Positions 1 through 9,542 of a DNA stretch of 64,000 nucleotides are shown here, piece by piece. This DNA comes from Siphonodentalium dalli. Its lineage: Eukaryota; Mollusca; Scaphopoda; Gadilida; Siphonodentaliidae. The translations under genes were made by a program, and so were the position numbers. The stretch spans positions 82,298,958 to 82,362,957 of the forward strand of contig CP136069.1 of NCBI GenBank assembly GCA_032622095.1, given 5' to 3'. The notes beneath the pieces were generated by a model. It ran no database searches. It saw only the letters and a list, made by a program, of their open reading frames with translations, and had not been told where the DNA came from. Within the stretch, counting starts at the first letter, position 1. The number at the start of each line of letters is the position of its first letter.

Positions 1-995
1 ATCCACTCCCAGTTATCGAAATCAGCTCAAACGGCACGGCCGGGGTTAATAACGTCATTATATATATATATGAAGTCAGAGTCTCCAAAGTTATACCGGA
101 ACAAACACGTGTTTACGTCGTCTTGGGGGTCCACGATGGGAGTCTGACTTCAATGCAATGTTATCGCTCGAAACACGTGTTTACTTCGTGTTGAGGTTCA
201 CGATGGGAGTCTGACAATTGTTATCGCTCGAAATAGTACATTAGGACGGGAACGGCTGGACAGATTGAGCTCAAACTTCCTATCTAAAGGTAAAATAACA
301 CGTACGATGTCGTCCACGCGTTTTCCAGAAGCTCCGAGCACCCGTACTCCACTCCCAGTCATAAAAATCAGCTCAAACGGCACGGCCGGGGTTAATAACG
401 TCATTATATATATATATACGAAGTCAACGTTATTAGCATCTGCATTGAGTGCATTTCCTAGAACGCAACACGTGTTTTACGTCGTCTTGAGGTTCACGAT
501 GGGAGTCATTTCAATGCAATGTTATCGCTCGAAACACGTGTTTACTTCGTGTTGAGGTTCACGATGGGAGTCTGACATTTCAATGCAATGTTATCGCTCG
601 AAATATTATGCAGAAAGGCAGATCTCGGAAACGGGTGGAGCTATCGACCTGAAATTTGCTATGTGAATGTATCTTGCACCGGGTACAAATTTTATCGGGT
701 CGCCGAGTCCATGCGACGCCCGTGCAGCGCATGCGCAGACGAGATCTCGGAAACGGGTGGAGCTATCGACTTGAAATTTGCTATGTGAATGTATCTTGCG
801 CCGGGTACAAATTTTATCGGGTCGCCGAGTCCGTGCGACGCCAGCTTCGCGCATGCGCAGACCAGATCTCGGAAACGGGTGGAGCTACCGGGTACAAATT
901 TTTCTTATTGAAACGCGTGGATCTAAAAATTAAAAACAAATATTAAAAAAATGTCATGTTTCGGACAAGCCGCCGGTGGCGGGCTAACCTGCTAG
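1..995 (+). mobile_element. Helitron-like non-autonomous sequence, 5' part of array
   Basis: The right end has Helitron 3' structure: a short hairpin (CCGCC/GGCGG, 970-982) followed 9 bases later by CTAG (992-995) and then T. Inside are two copies of a segment with a GGCACGGCCGGGGTTAATAA core (about 30-60 and 370-410), several copies of a 50-60 bp unit with AACACGTGTTTAC, and about 2.5 copies of the 122-bp unit (607-890) that recurs in the elements at 2606-5365. No Rep/helicase coding is visible. The open frames here are products of the repeat and are not genes. Confidence 0.55.
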
Positions 996-1453
996 TACTA
1001 TATATTTTGAGACTTCCGTGTGTGTGTACTTCATAGAATCGAAAACGGTTGGCTCGATTGAGTTCAAACTTCCCATCTAAGGGTAAAAACCCACGAACAC
1101 CGTAGTTGTCGGGTTTTGGAGAAGCTCTGAGCACCCTTTATCCACTCCCAAATCACCGCAAAGGCACGGCGTGGGTTAATCAAGTGATTATTTAATGAGC
1201 GTTTGTTTTTGACGCATCGCTATAAAGAGCGTCTGTTTGCCATTCAACGTTATTTGCATCTGCAGAGAGATATACGGAACATACATTAAATTTAAAAAAC
1301 ATTTGTTTCTGACCAACCCTGCGAGCACGGATGGCGCGCTTTGTTTTTACAGTATATAGTTATATACCGAAATCATCCCAGATAATCATCCCAGATAATA
1401 TAGCATCAGATTTCTCCCCAGATATACCGTTATAACGCTACTGGAATCTGCCA

Positions 1454-1532
<79 letters not shown>

Positions 1533-2101
1533 ATGTGTGTACTTCATAGAATCGAAAACGCGTGTAGGAACGGGCATCCCCACGGCAATGTCGGCTTATA
1601 TGACATCTTTACTACACATGACAGCCGATGGACAATAGGTCTCTATATATGTACCAAAATTACGCCGCGTTGGTGACTGGGAAATTCCAGGGAATGCCGA
1701 TTGAGCTCAAACTTGCTACCTACGGGAAGTGTCATATATATGTGTGTGTCCTTTATAGACTCGAACCGATTGAGCTCAAACTTGCTAAATACGGGAAGTG
1801 TCATGGACGGGTTCATTGAAAAACAAAAAAAATCGGGTAAAATTGAAAAACAAAATTAAAAAGGCACAATTAACTCATTGAAAAACCAAAATAAATCGGG
1901 TAAAATTTTAAAACAAAAAATTCAATTAAAAAAGCACAATTAACTCATTGAAAAACAAAATAATTAACTCATTGAAAAACAAAAAATTTAATTAAAATTG
2001 TCATGTTTCTGACTATTGCCGAAATTCTCGGAACCTGTTGCAATTGCTTTTTCGAACAAAGCCATGGGACGAATGCCGCCAGTGGCGGGCTAACCTGCTA
2101 G
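996..2101 (+). mobile_element. Composite Helitron-like element (A + B families)
   Basis: It starts TACTATATATTTTGAGAC directly after the previous CTAG and ends in hairpin CCGCC/GGCGG + CTAG (2098-2101). The first 460 bp (family A) recur almost unchanged at 2102-2562. The part after the AT/GT microsatellite (family B, from about 1519) recurs at 3709-4290. It is therefore two families fused at an AT run. No coding capacity is recognised. Confidence 0.55.
1456..1534. repeat. (AT)n(GT)n microsatellite
   Basis: About 62 bp of perfect AT followed by GT repeats, at the junction of families A and B. The related run at 3687-3721 directly follows a CTAG end, so this repeat may be the start of family B. 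Confidence 0.95.
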
Positions 2102-2559
2102 TACTATATATTTTGAGACTTCCGTGTGTGTGTACTTCATAGAATCGAAAACGGTTGGCTCGATTGAGTTCAAACTTCCCATCTAAGGGTAAAAACCCAC
2201 GAACACCGTAGTTGTCGGGTTTTGGAGAAGCTCTGAGCACCCTTTATCCACTCCCAAATCACCGCAAAGGCACGGCGTGGGTTAATCAAGTGATTATTTA
2301 ATGAGCGTTTGTTTTTGACGCATCGCTATAAAGAGCGTCTGTTTGCCATTCAACGTTATTTGCATCTGCAGAGAGATATACGGAACATACATTAAATTTA
2401 AAAAACATTTGTTTCTGACCAACCCTGCGAGCACGGATGGCGCGCTTTGTTTTTACAGTATATAGTTATATACCGAAATCATCCCAGATAATCATCCCAG
2501 ATAATATAGCATCAGATTTCTCCCCAGATATACCGTTATAACGCTACTGGAATCTGCCA

Positions 2560-2605
<46 letters not shown>
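2102..2605 (+). mobile_element. Helitron-like family A, second copy
   Basis: It is near-identical to 996-1456, including GGCACGGCGTGGGTTAATC. It ends in a 43-bp AT microsatellite (2563-2605) with no hairpin/CTAG end of its own. The next element, starting at 2606 with TCTCATATAT, lies in or after this AT run. Confidence 0.55.
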
Positions 2606-2609
<4 letters not shown>

Positions 2610-3123
2610 ATATATATTTTGAAGACCTCTGTCTGTATGTATGTTTGTTTGTTTGTTTGTTTGTTTGTTTGTCATTAATACAAATCTACGATTCTTGACC
2701 GATCGGGACGAAACTTGGTACGTGTGTGTAGTTTGACCAGGCGGTGAACGTTGTCGTATTGGCGAGCCCGTGCGGCGCCCGCTTCGCGCATGCGCAGACG
2801 AGATCTCGGAAACGGGTGGAGCTATCGACTTGAAATTTGCTATGTGAATGTATCTTGCCCCGGATACGAATTTTATCGGGTCGCCGAGCCCGTGCGACAC
2901 CAGCTTCGCGCATGCGCAGACGAGATCTCGGAAACGGGTGGAGATATCGACTTGAAATTTGTTATGTGAATGTATCTTGCCCCGGATACGAATATTATCG
3001 GGTCGCCGAGCCCGTGCGACACCAGCTTCGCGCATGCGCAGACCAGATCTCGGAAACGGGTAGAGCTATCGACTTGAAATTTTGTTTTTGAATAGCCCGG
3101 ACAACGTCGGGCTCATCGGCTAG
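2606..3123 (+). mobile_element. Non-autonomous Helitron-like element C, copy 1
   Basis: It begins TCTCATATATATTTTGAAG at an A|T junction and ends with the hairpin GCCCG/CGGGC (3095-3112), 7 bases before CTAG (3120-3123). It contains a TGTT/TGTC microsatellite, a short unique head, and copies of a 122-bp unit (starts near 2800, 2922 and 3044). TC start, 3' hairpin, CTRR end and absence of target duplication are the Helitron signature. No transposase is present, so it would depend on one elsewhere. Confidence 0.7.
2800..3090. repeat. 122-bp tandem unit inside Helitron C elements
   Basis: Units start GAGATCTCGGAAACGGGTGG at 2800, 2922 and (with one change) 3044, exactly 122 bp apart. The same unit occurs at 3306-3570, 4470-4735, 5010-5290 and 607-890. 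Copy number differs between elements, so array length varies by unequal exchange or replication slippage. The unit carries GCGCATGCGCAGAC and a core GACTTGAAATTTG. Confidence 0.9.
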
Positions 3124-3686
3124 TCTCATATATATTTTGAAGACCTCTGTCTGTCTGTCTGTATGTCTGTCTGTATGTCATTTATACAAATCTACGATTC
3201 TCGACCGATCGGGACGAAACTTGGTACGTGTGTGTAGTTTGACCAGGCGGTCGTCGTTGTCGTATTGGCGAGCCCGTGCGGCGCCCGCTTTGTACATGCG
3301 CAGACGAGAGCTCGGAAACGGGTGGAGCTATCGACTTGAAATTTGCTATGTGAATGTATCTTGCCCCGGATACGAATTTTATCGGGTCGCCGAGCCCGTG
3401 CGACGCCAGCTTCGCGCATGCGCAGACGAGATCTCGGAAACGGGTGGAGATGTCGACTTGAAATTTGGTATGTGAATGTATCTTGCCCCGGATACGAATT
3501 TTATCGGGTCGCCGAGCCCGTGCGACACCAGCTTCGCGCATGCGCAGACGATATCTCGGAAACGGGTGGAGCTATCGACTTGAAATTTGGTTTTTGAATA
3601 GCCCGGACAACGTCGGACTGGGTTGAGCTATCGACTTGAAATTTGGTTTTTGAATAGCCCCGGACAACGTCGGGCTCATCGGCTAG
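3124..3686 (+). mobile_element. Non-autonomous Helitron-like element C, copy 2
   Basis: It starts TCTCATATATATTTTGAAG immediately after the CTAG of copy 1. It ends with the GCCCCGG/CGTCGGGC-type hairpin and CTAG (3683-3686). The last 120 bp contain a short duplication of the AGCCCGGACAACGTCGG end. Confidence 0.7.
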
Positions 3687-3721
<35 letters not shown>

Positions 3722-4290
3722 ATGTGTGTACTTCATAGAATCGAAAACGCGTGTAGGAACGGGCATCCCCACGGCAATGTCGGCTTATATGACATCTTTA
3801 CTACACATGACAGCCGATGGACAATAGGTCTCTATATATGTACCAAAATTACGCCGCGTTGGTGACTGGGAAATTCCAGGGAATGCCGATTGAGCTCAAA
3901 CTTGCTACCTACGGGAAGTGTCATATATATGTGTGTGTCCTTTATAGACTCGAACCGATTGAGCTCAAACTTGCTAAATACGGGAAGTGTCATGGACGGG
4001 TTCATTGAAAAACAAAAAAAATCGGGTAAAATTGAAAAACAAAATTAAAAAGGCACAATTAACTCATTGAAAAACCAAAATAAATCGGGTAAAATTTTAA
4101 AACAAAAAATTCAATTAAAAAAGCCCAATTAACTCATTGAAAAACAAAATAATTAACTCATTGAAAAACAAAAAATTTAATTAAAATTGTAATGTTTCTG
4201 ACTATTGCCGAAATTCTCGGAACCTGTTGCAATTGCTTTTTCGAACAAAGCCATGGGACGAATGCCGCCAGTGGCGGGCTAACCTGCTAG
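3687..4290 (+). mobile_element. Non-autonomous Helitron-like element B
   Basis: It lies between two CTAG|T junctions, so this 604-bp copy defines the family: a TATA..TGTG start, a central part with GGGAAGTGTCAT repeats, A-rich repeats (TCATTGAAAAACAAAA), and the hairpin CCGCC/GGCGG (4265-4277) with terminal CTAG (4287-4290). It is near-identical to 1519-2101. Confidence 0.65.
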
Positions 4291-4820
4291 TCTCATATAT
4301 ATTTTGAAGACCTCTGTCTGTATGTTTGTTTGTATGTTTGTTTGTCATTAATACAAATCTGCGATTCTCGACCGATCGGAACGAAACTTGGTACGTGTGT
4401 GTAGTTTGACCAGGCGGTGGTCGTTGTCGTATTGGCGAGCCCGTGCGACGCCCGTGCAGCGCATGCGCAGACGAGATCTCGGAAACGGGTGGAGCTATCG
4501 ACTTGAAATTTGGTATGTGAATATATCTTGCCCCGTATACGAATTTTATCGGGTCGCCGAGCCCGTGCGACGCCAGCTTCGCGCATGCGCAGACGAGATC
4601 TCGAAAACGGGTGGAGCTATCGACTTGAAATTTGGTATGTGAATGTATCTTGCTCCGGATGCGAATTTTATCGGGTCGCCGAGCCCGTGCGACGCCAGCT
4701 TCGCGCATGCGCAGACGAGATCTCGGAATCGACTTGAAATTTGGTATGTGAATGTATCTTGTCCCGGATACGAATTTTATCGGGTCGAATAGTCCGGACA
4801 ACGTCGGGCTCATCGGCTAG
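4291..4820 (+). mobile_element. Non-autonomous Helitron-like element C, copy 3
   Basis: TCTCATATAT start directly after the CTAG of element B, TGTT-rich microsatellite, about 2.5 of the 122-bp units, a CCGGACAACGTCGGG end and CTAG at 4817-4820. The 3' hairpin has one change from copy 1. Confidence 0.7.
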
Positions 4821-5365
4821 TCTCATATATATTTTGAAGACCTCTGTATGTTTGTCTGTATGTTTGTCTGTATGTTTGTTTGTCATTTATACAAATCTAC
4901 GATTCTCGACCGATCGGGACGAAACTTGGTACGTGTGTGTAGTTTGACCAGGCGGTCAACGTTGTCGTATTGGCGAGCCCGTGCGGCGCCCGCTTCGCGC
5001 ATGCGCAGACGAGATCTCGGAAACGGGTGGAGCTATCGACTTGAAATTTGCTATGTGAATGTATCTTGCCCCGGATACGAATTTTATCGGGTCGCCGAGC
5101 CCGTGCGACGTCAGCTTCGCGCATGCGCAGACCAGATCTCGGAAACGGGTGGAGCTATCGACTTGAAATTTGGTATGTGAATGTATCTTGCCCCGGATAC
5201 GAATTTTATCGGGTCGCCGATCCCGTGCGCCGCCATCTTCGCGCATGCGCAGACCAGATCTTGGAAACGGGTAGAGCTATCGACTTGAAATTTCGGGCTG
5301 GGTAGAGCTATCGACTTGAAATTTGGTTTTTGAATAGCCCGGACAACGTCGGGCTCATCGGCTAG
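4821..5365 (+). mobile_element. Non-autonomous Helitron-like element C, copy 4
   Basis: Again joined head-to-tail (CTAG|TCTCAT) to copy 3. It carries about two 122-bp units and ends in hairpin GCCCG/CGGGC plus CTAG at 5362-5365. Confidence 0.7.
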
Positions 5366-5992
5366 TCTATTATATATTTTGGGAAATATCTGTCTGTCTG
5401 TTCGCGATGGACTCGAAAACGGCAAAGCCGATTTCGATGAAACTTGGTATGTGGTGTTACTTTCGGTCGGGGACTGGCATGGGCATATTAATTTGCCCAT
5501 GCGACGTGACCTTGACCTTGAAATCGGGTAATTTCAAGGTCAAACTCCCGAGTATCACGGGATTTCCATGAAAATTTATGTCTCGGGATACTTTCGTATG
5601 GGGAGTGTCGTAAGCCTATTCGTTGCCCGTGCGACGTGACATTGACCTTGAAATCGGGTCATTTGAAGGTCAAATCCCAAATATCCCGGGATTTCGATGA
5701 AAATTGGTGTCTTGTGATACTTTCGTATGGGAGTGTCATAAGCCTATTCATTTGCCCGTGCGACGTGACATTGACCTTGACATCGGGTCAATTCAAGGTC
5801 AAATCGCGAATTTTGATGGGATTTCGACGAAATTTTATACATATGGTTACTTTTGTCCATTGAGTGTTTTGGACGGGTCTAATCGTGACCCAGACATGAC
5901 CTTGACCTTCAAAATGATTAATTCAAGGTCAAATCGGGTAAAACCAGATGGATTTCGACGGGTACTTTTGTCGGGTACTTTTGTCCGGGCAG
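5366..5992 (+). mobile_element. Helitron-like element D, 5' part, truncated by LINE
   Basis: It starts TCTATTATATATTTTGGG right after CTAG, followed by TGTCTG repeats, the layout of the C elements but a different sequence. It then has four units of about 130 bp (near 5495, 5624, 5754, 5888) with GCGACGTGACNTTGACCTTG and GGTCAAAT; inside each, TTGACCTTGAAATCGGG and TTCAAGGTCAA are mutually complementary. No 3' hairpin/CTAG end is found before LINE sequence begins. Confidence 0.55.
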
Positions 5993-6797
5993 TGTTTTTT
6001 AATACAATTCTAGATACCGGTAAATTCCCTGACATGTGGACTACCGGTATGATCATGCCCATATATAAGGAGATCCCGAAAACTATAGGGGAATAACTCT
6101 AGTTAGCTGTTTGGGAAAATTGTTTACTGTCATTCTGAATATGAAGCTAACCGACATTGCCGAACACGAGGGGCTCATAACTGATTGTCAGTCCGGGTTT
6201 AGACGAGGACATTCAACTGTTGATAATATATTTATAATGCACGCACTAATTGAACTATATTTAAACACTGGTAAGAAATTATATTTCACCTTTGTTGATC
6301 TGAGGAAAGCCTTCGATACTGTATGGCGAAATGGGTTATAGGTAAAACTAATTAGAAATGGGATCACGGGTAAAAAATTTAATATAATAAATAGCATGTA
6401 TAGTAGTATTAAGTCTTGTGTTATATCAAATAACAAGAGTAGCGAATATTTTATTTGTGATGCATGAGTGAGACAAGGAGGAACTTGTCCCCTCTTTTAT
6501 TTTCACTCTTTATAAATGATATGGAGTCTTTCTTATCAGACTGCGCGATAAGCGGTCTGAGCTACGTAGACATTTCATGTCAAAAACTGTTCGGCACATA
6601 CATGAAGCTTCTTGTTATATTATATGCAGATGACACAGAAAGCATGCAATGATTACACAGAAGCGTGGAAATTGAAGGTTAATGTTACCAAAACTAAAAT
6701 GATAATATTTTGCAAAAAGAAACCGAGACATTGGCCACGATCTATACTGGGTGATGAACCAGTGGAGGTAGTCGAAAGATTGTCCTACCTTGGTATC
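5993..6797 (+). pseudogene. LINE reverse transcriptase fragment, left part
   Basis: The left half of a non-LTR retrotransposon reverse transcriptase. Visible blocks are DTGKFPDMWTTGMIMPIYK (about 6008-6066), DCQSGFRRGHSTVDN (RT block 2, about 6184), FVDLRKAFDTVWRNGL (catalytic Asp block A, about 6292-6339), YADDT (catalytic block C, about 6622) and LSYLG just before 6791. Several stops and frameshifts break it. The 5' end, with the endonuclease, is missing, as usual for truncated LINE copies. The gene stops at a Maverick insertion and resumes at 12741. Clade is uncertain; CR1/Jockey-like elements of molluscs look closest. Confidence 0.8.
6792..6797. other. Target site duplication of Maverick 1, left (GGTATC)
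   Basis: GGTATC directly precedes the terminal inverted repeat and is repeated at 12741-12746 directly after the other end. Six-base duplications are the rule for Maverick/Polinton integrases. Removing one copy with the element restores continuity of the LINE coding region around LSYLG. Confidence 0.9.
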
Positions 6798-7471
6798 AGA
6801 AGAATAGACGCCTCGTTGCCTTCACATCTAAAAATAGAATCTTTGGGGGTCTAAAATTGGTTGTACTAAAATATTCCCAAAATTTCAAAAACCCAAAAAA
6901 TATCAAAACCCAACAAAAAATTTCAAAACTTCCAAAAATTATTTTTTCCAAAAAATTTCAAAATCCCAAAACAAAAATTTTAAAACCCCAAAATTTCAAA
7001 AGAAAAAATTTCAAAACCCTCAAAATTATTTCTCTAAAAAAAAAAGTGTAAATAAAAAATTTATAACGAGTTTTCGGTTTCTGATAATCTCGATATTAAA
7101 AAATGTCGAATGTTAAATTATTTGCGTGTAATATCTTTCGTTATTTTTTTTTGTTCAAATATTTTTCATGAAATTATTAATCGATGTTTAGAAATAGCTT
7201 TATTGGACATTGTGACCATCGATATGAATGCATACATTCCAGTGTTTATCGGACGCAGTTCATATAATTGTCATACCTGAAAATAGACACCATTACTTTT
7301 ACATAAATAATAAAGAGCGTTTATTCTTTACACTCTCTATCCCATATGACAGGTGTGTATTATCGTGAATTATTGGAAGTATTGAGATGTACTATGTTGA
7401 ATCACTAACGGTCGAAAATTGTAATGTGAAATTACACCCCCCAGAATGAATTGTCATATTCGCTGTACACG
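6798..7471. repeat. Maverick 1 left terminal inverted repeat
   Basis: It matches the complement of 12066-12740 with only a few differences in homopolymers and isolated bases. The first bases are AG, as in Polintons. 6867-7045 is almost free of G and carries A-runs about every 9-11 bases. An AATAAA lies near 7305. The short frame over the A-rich part is not a gene, since it appears in mirror form in the other arm. Confidence 0.93.
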
Positions 7472-8139
7472 CAATCACACACGCGACATTGGTGGTAACA
7501 ATGTGTCTTTCACACCTTTGCTTTACCAAATGAATTATATTATTTCCCCGTTCACAGTTATATGCTATTCAGAAAACATATCGATTTAATGTCTGAACAA
7601 ACGGGTTAGTATCAATTAAGGTTGATAAACTGTGTCATTCACACGATAATTAGTTATCCAAAACATGCATACATCCAGGTCACTCAATTATAGAAATTGC
7701 TTTGATGACATTGTTATAACAACATTACGTAATAACCACTTATCACTCCAGTCACACTTACGATCATATACCGAAACTACAGGTAGCACCGATGATGTAA
7801 CATTATATCACTGCTATTGTACCAATGATAGGTTCAGACATGTTCGATGTTTAGAAAATACATAATGTGCAGGTGTTCACTTGACAAGAGATTTTGTACA
7901 CTCAATCACAGACCAACGTGATAATACCAGCCCACACCCAACCCCCAACATCCACCAAACACCTTCACATCACTTACCAAAACCAATGATGTTATAAGAA
8001 CTGTAGGTTTTTATAATATTATAGCTTGCAGTGTCATCCTGGTAATTCATTTACAACAGCCATAACAAATGTTTACTTATGGTGTATATAAGAACTGTAT
8101 AGCTACTAATAAATAGGACACAGTGAACACAAAAAAAAA
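7472..8139. other. Left interior of Maverick 1, no supported gene
   Basis: 668 bp between the left arm and the ATPase. Full-length elements have other genes on this side, so this is probably one side of an internal deletion. A 66-codon frame (7665-7865) has no recognisable similarity. The last 60 bp contain a TATA-like box. Nothing else is supported. Confidence 0.5.
8085..8090 (+). promoter_or_regulatory. TATA-like box upstream of the ATPase
   Basis: TATATA inside GGTGTATATAAGAAC, 50 bases before the ATPase start codon. Later genes in the cluster have gaps of 0-40 bases and no room for such a box, so this may drive the whole cluster. Inferred from sequence only. Confidence 0.35.
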
Positions 8140-8805
8140 ATGGGTCCAATTAACCATAGCTCCATACCATTTGAACCTTGTTCTAGTATTTGCATCACCG
8201 GACCAACTGGTTCTGGTAAGACGAGATGGGTCTACAGATTCCTGCAAAATCTTAATGGAATGTATTCTAGAGATCCACCTAAGAAAATAATGTACTGTTA
8301 CGGTATTTATCAAAATTTCTATGATGAAATTGAATCATCAATCGAAAATTTGGTCATGCATCAAGGATTACCTACCCAAACAGAAATCGAAGAATTTGCT
8401 GACGGTAAACATAATATGTTAATATTAGACGACTTGATGCATCGCATTATTGACCAAAAAGAGATTGAAACACTATTTACGCAGCAAACTCATCATCGCT
8501 GTCTTTCGGTGCTGTTTATTTCACAAAATTTATACGCACAAGGCAAGGCTGCGAGAACTATAGCCTTAAACACAGGATATCTAATTTTATTCAAAAATTT
8601 GAGGGATGGATCACAAATTTCCACATTGGGTAGACAATTGTATCCCGGTAAATCTAAAGTACTCATTGAGGCATACAAGGATTGTATGAAGAAACCATTT
8701 GCGTATCTTATAATAGATATGTCCCCTCACACTGAGGATAAATACAGGCTACGAACAGACGTGTTTCACAACCAAGACCCTATAATTTACGTACCTACTA
8801 CGTAA
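8140..8805 (+). CDS. DNA-packaging ATPase (FtsK/HerA, A32-like)
   Basis: 221 residues. In this family the enzyme hydrolyses ATP to drive genome DNA into a preformed capsid. Visible: Walker A GPTGSGKT at residues 21-28, Walker B LILDD at 94-98, and a polar FISQN motif near 126-130 matching the ATPase sensor region. The length fits the short packaging ATPases of Mavericks and related adenovirus-like elements. The ATG has an A-rich context (run of A just before it). It is first in the cluster and apparently intact. Maverick 2 has a diverged homologue at 39920-40570, which confirms the family. Strong call; activity not shown. Confidence 0.9.
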   Translation: MGPINHSSIPFEPCSSICITGPTGSGKTRWVYRFLQNLNGMYSRDPPKKIMYCYGIYQNFYDEIESSIENLVMHQGLPTQTEIEEFADGKHNMLILDDLMHRIIDQKEIETLFTQQTHHRCLSVLFISQNLYAQGKAARTIALNTGYLILFKNLRDGSQISTLGRQLYPGKSKVLIEAYKDCMKKPFAYLIIDMSPHTEDKYRLRTDVFHNQDPIIYVPTT

Positions 8806-8845
8806 TAAGAAGGGGACAGTATCGGAGCTGAGTCGCGACGATAAA

Positions 8846-9169
8846 ATGAGTCGATTATTACGTAATGAGTTGAATTTTGTCAGACTATTGACATCAACCC
8901 AATCAAGATCTCAACGAAACGCATTATTGACATCGATAACTAATAATCAGTTGAAAGTTCTGGTTGAAATTACGATCAATTTACTACATGATAGTTTAAC
9001 AGTTACAGTTCAACAAAAAGCTAAATTACGACGATATAAATCATTTTATATATTCTTGGGTGATAAATCTGTGAGCTTGTTGAGGAAAAGAAAAAGTGTG
9101 AATAATCACTCAACCGCCATTGCTTTGATGTTGAACATCGTTGAACCTAAATTGAAACAGTTTTTGTGA
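8846..9169 (+). CDS. Small basic Maverick core-like protein
   Basis: 107 residues. Function unknown. It aligns with the Maverick 2 protein at 41249-41617 over a helical central part: an NLL block, then QK..L.R.K, then LGDKSVSLLRKRK against LADKNKPLQQKKK. In Maverick 2 this is followed by QKGGF and a hydrophobic tail, which is replaced here by a different C-terminus. Position after the ATPase and basic composition fit a virion core or internal protein, but that is inference. The stop codon overlaps the next start (TGATGG). Confidence 0.65.
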   Translation: MSRLLRNELNFVRLLTSTQSRSQRNALLTSITNNQLKVLVEITINLLHDSLTVTVQQKAKLRRYKSFYIFLGDKSVSLLRKRKSVNNHSTAIALMLNIVEPKLKQFL

Positions 9170-9537
9170 TGGAGTCTGTGAAGAAAACTGTTTTGATCCC
9201 CTATGAAAGATATATGAGGTACACTGAAAAAAGTGAACACAAAAAAGTTTCATCGGAGTCTAACATTGAACACAGCGACATCTCGGCAAACAATAGTAGC
9301 CATTCCGATGAAATGGATAAAGAAATGGACCCGATGAATAATCAGATTGTTAATACAGTTCAAACGACTGAACCTCAGGATGCAATCCAAAAATCAGAAG
9401 TTAACACATCGAAAAAGACACATACTAAGCAAAGAAAAAAGAAAATAAGAGGGGTTAAGCGTGAAATATCTAGACCTCCGGGTATAATCGCCGGTAAACT
9501 GACCAAGATAAAGAACAAACGCTGGATATCACTGTGA
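9169..9537 (+). CDS. Maverick accessory protein, low complexity, basic C-terminus
   Basis: 122 residues from the ATG at 9169, which overlaps the preceding TGA. The N-terminus (KKTVLIPYERYMRY) resembles the start of the Maverick 2 protein at 41631 (KKMVIVPFRMLEDF). The middle is Ser/Asn/Glu-rich and probably disordered. The C-terminus is Lys/Arg-rich and ends KNKRWISL, like the LKGWSPL end in Maverick 2. The conserved middle domain of the Maverick 2 homologue (NIIDLIND region) is absent, so this copy is either shortened or from a divergent lineage. Function unknown. Confidence 0.6.
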   Translation: MESVKKTVLIPYERYMRYTEKSEHKKVSSESNIEHSDISANNSSHSDEMDKEMDPMNNQIVNTVQTTEPQDAIQKSEVNTSKKTHTKQRKKKIRGVKREISRPPGIIAGKLTKIKNKRWISL

Positions 9538-9542
9538 ACAAT

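Noticed and set aside
2544-5246. Long minus-strand frames repeating REAGVARARRPDKIRIRGKIH
   Set aside because: They are translations of the 122-bp repeat (unit not a multiple of 3 only by two bases, with few stops), occur in several frames on both strands, and match no family.
6857-7051. Lys/Asn-rich frame in the left Maverick 1 arm, mirrored at 12421-12681
   Set aside because: Low-complexity A-rich terminal repeat; the mirrored frame shows it is not gene-specific.
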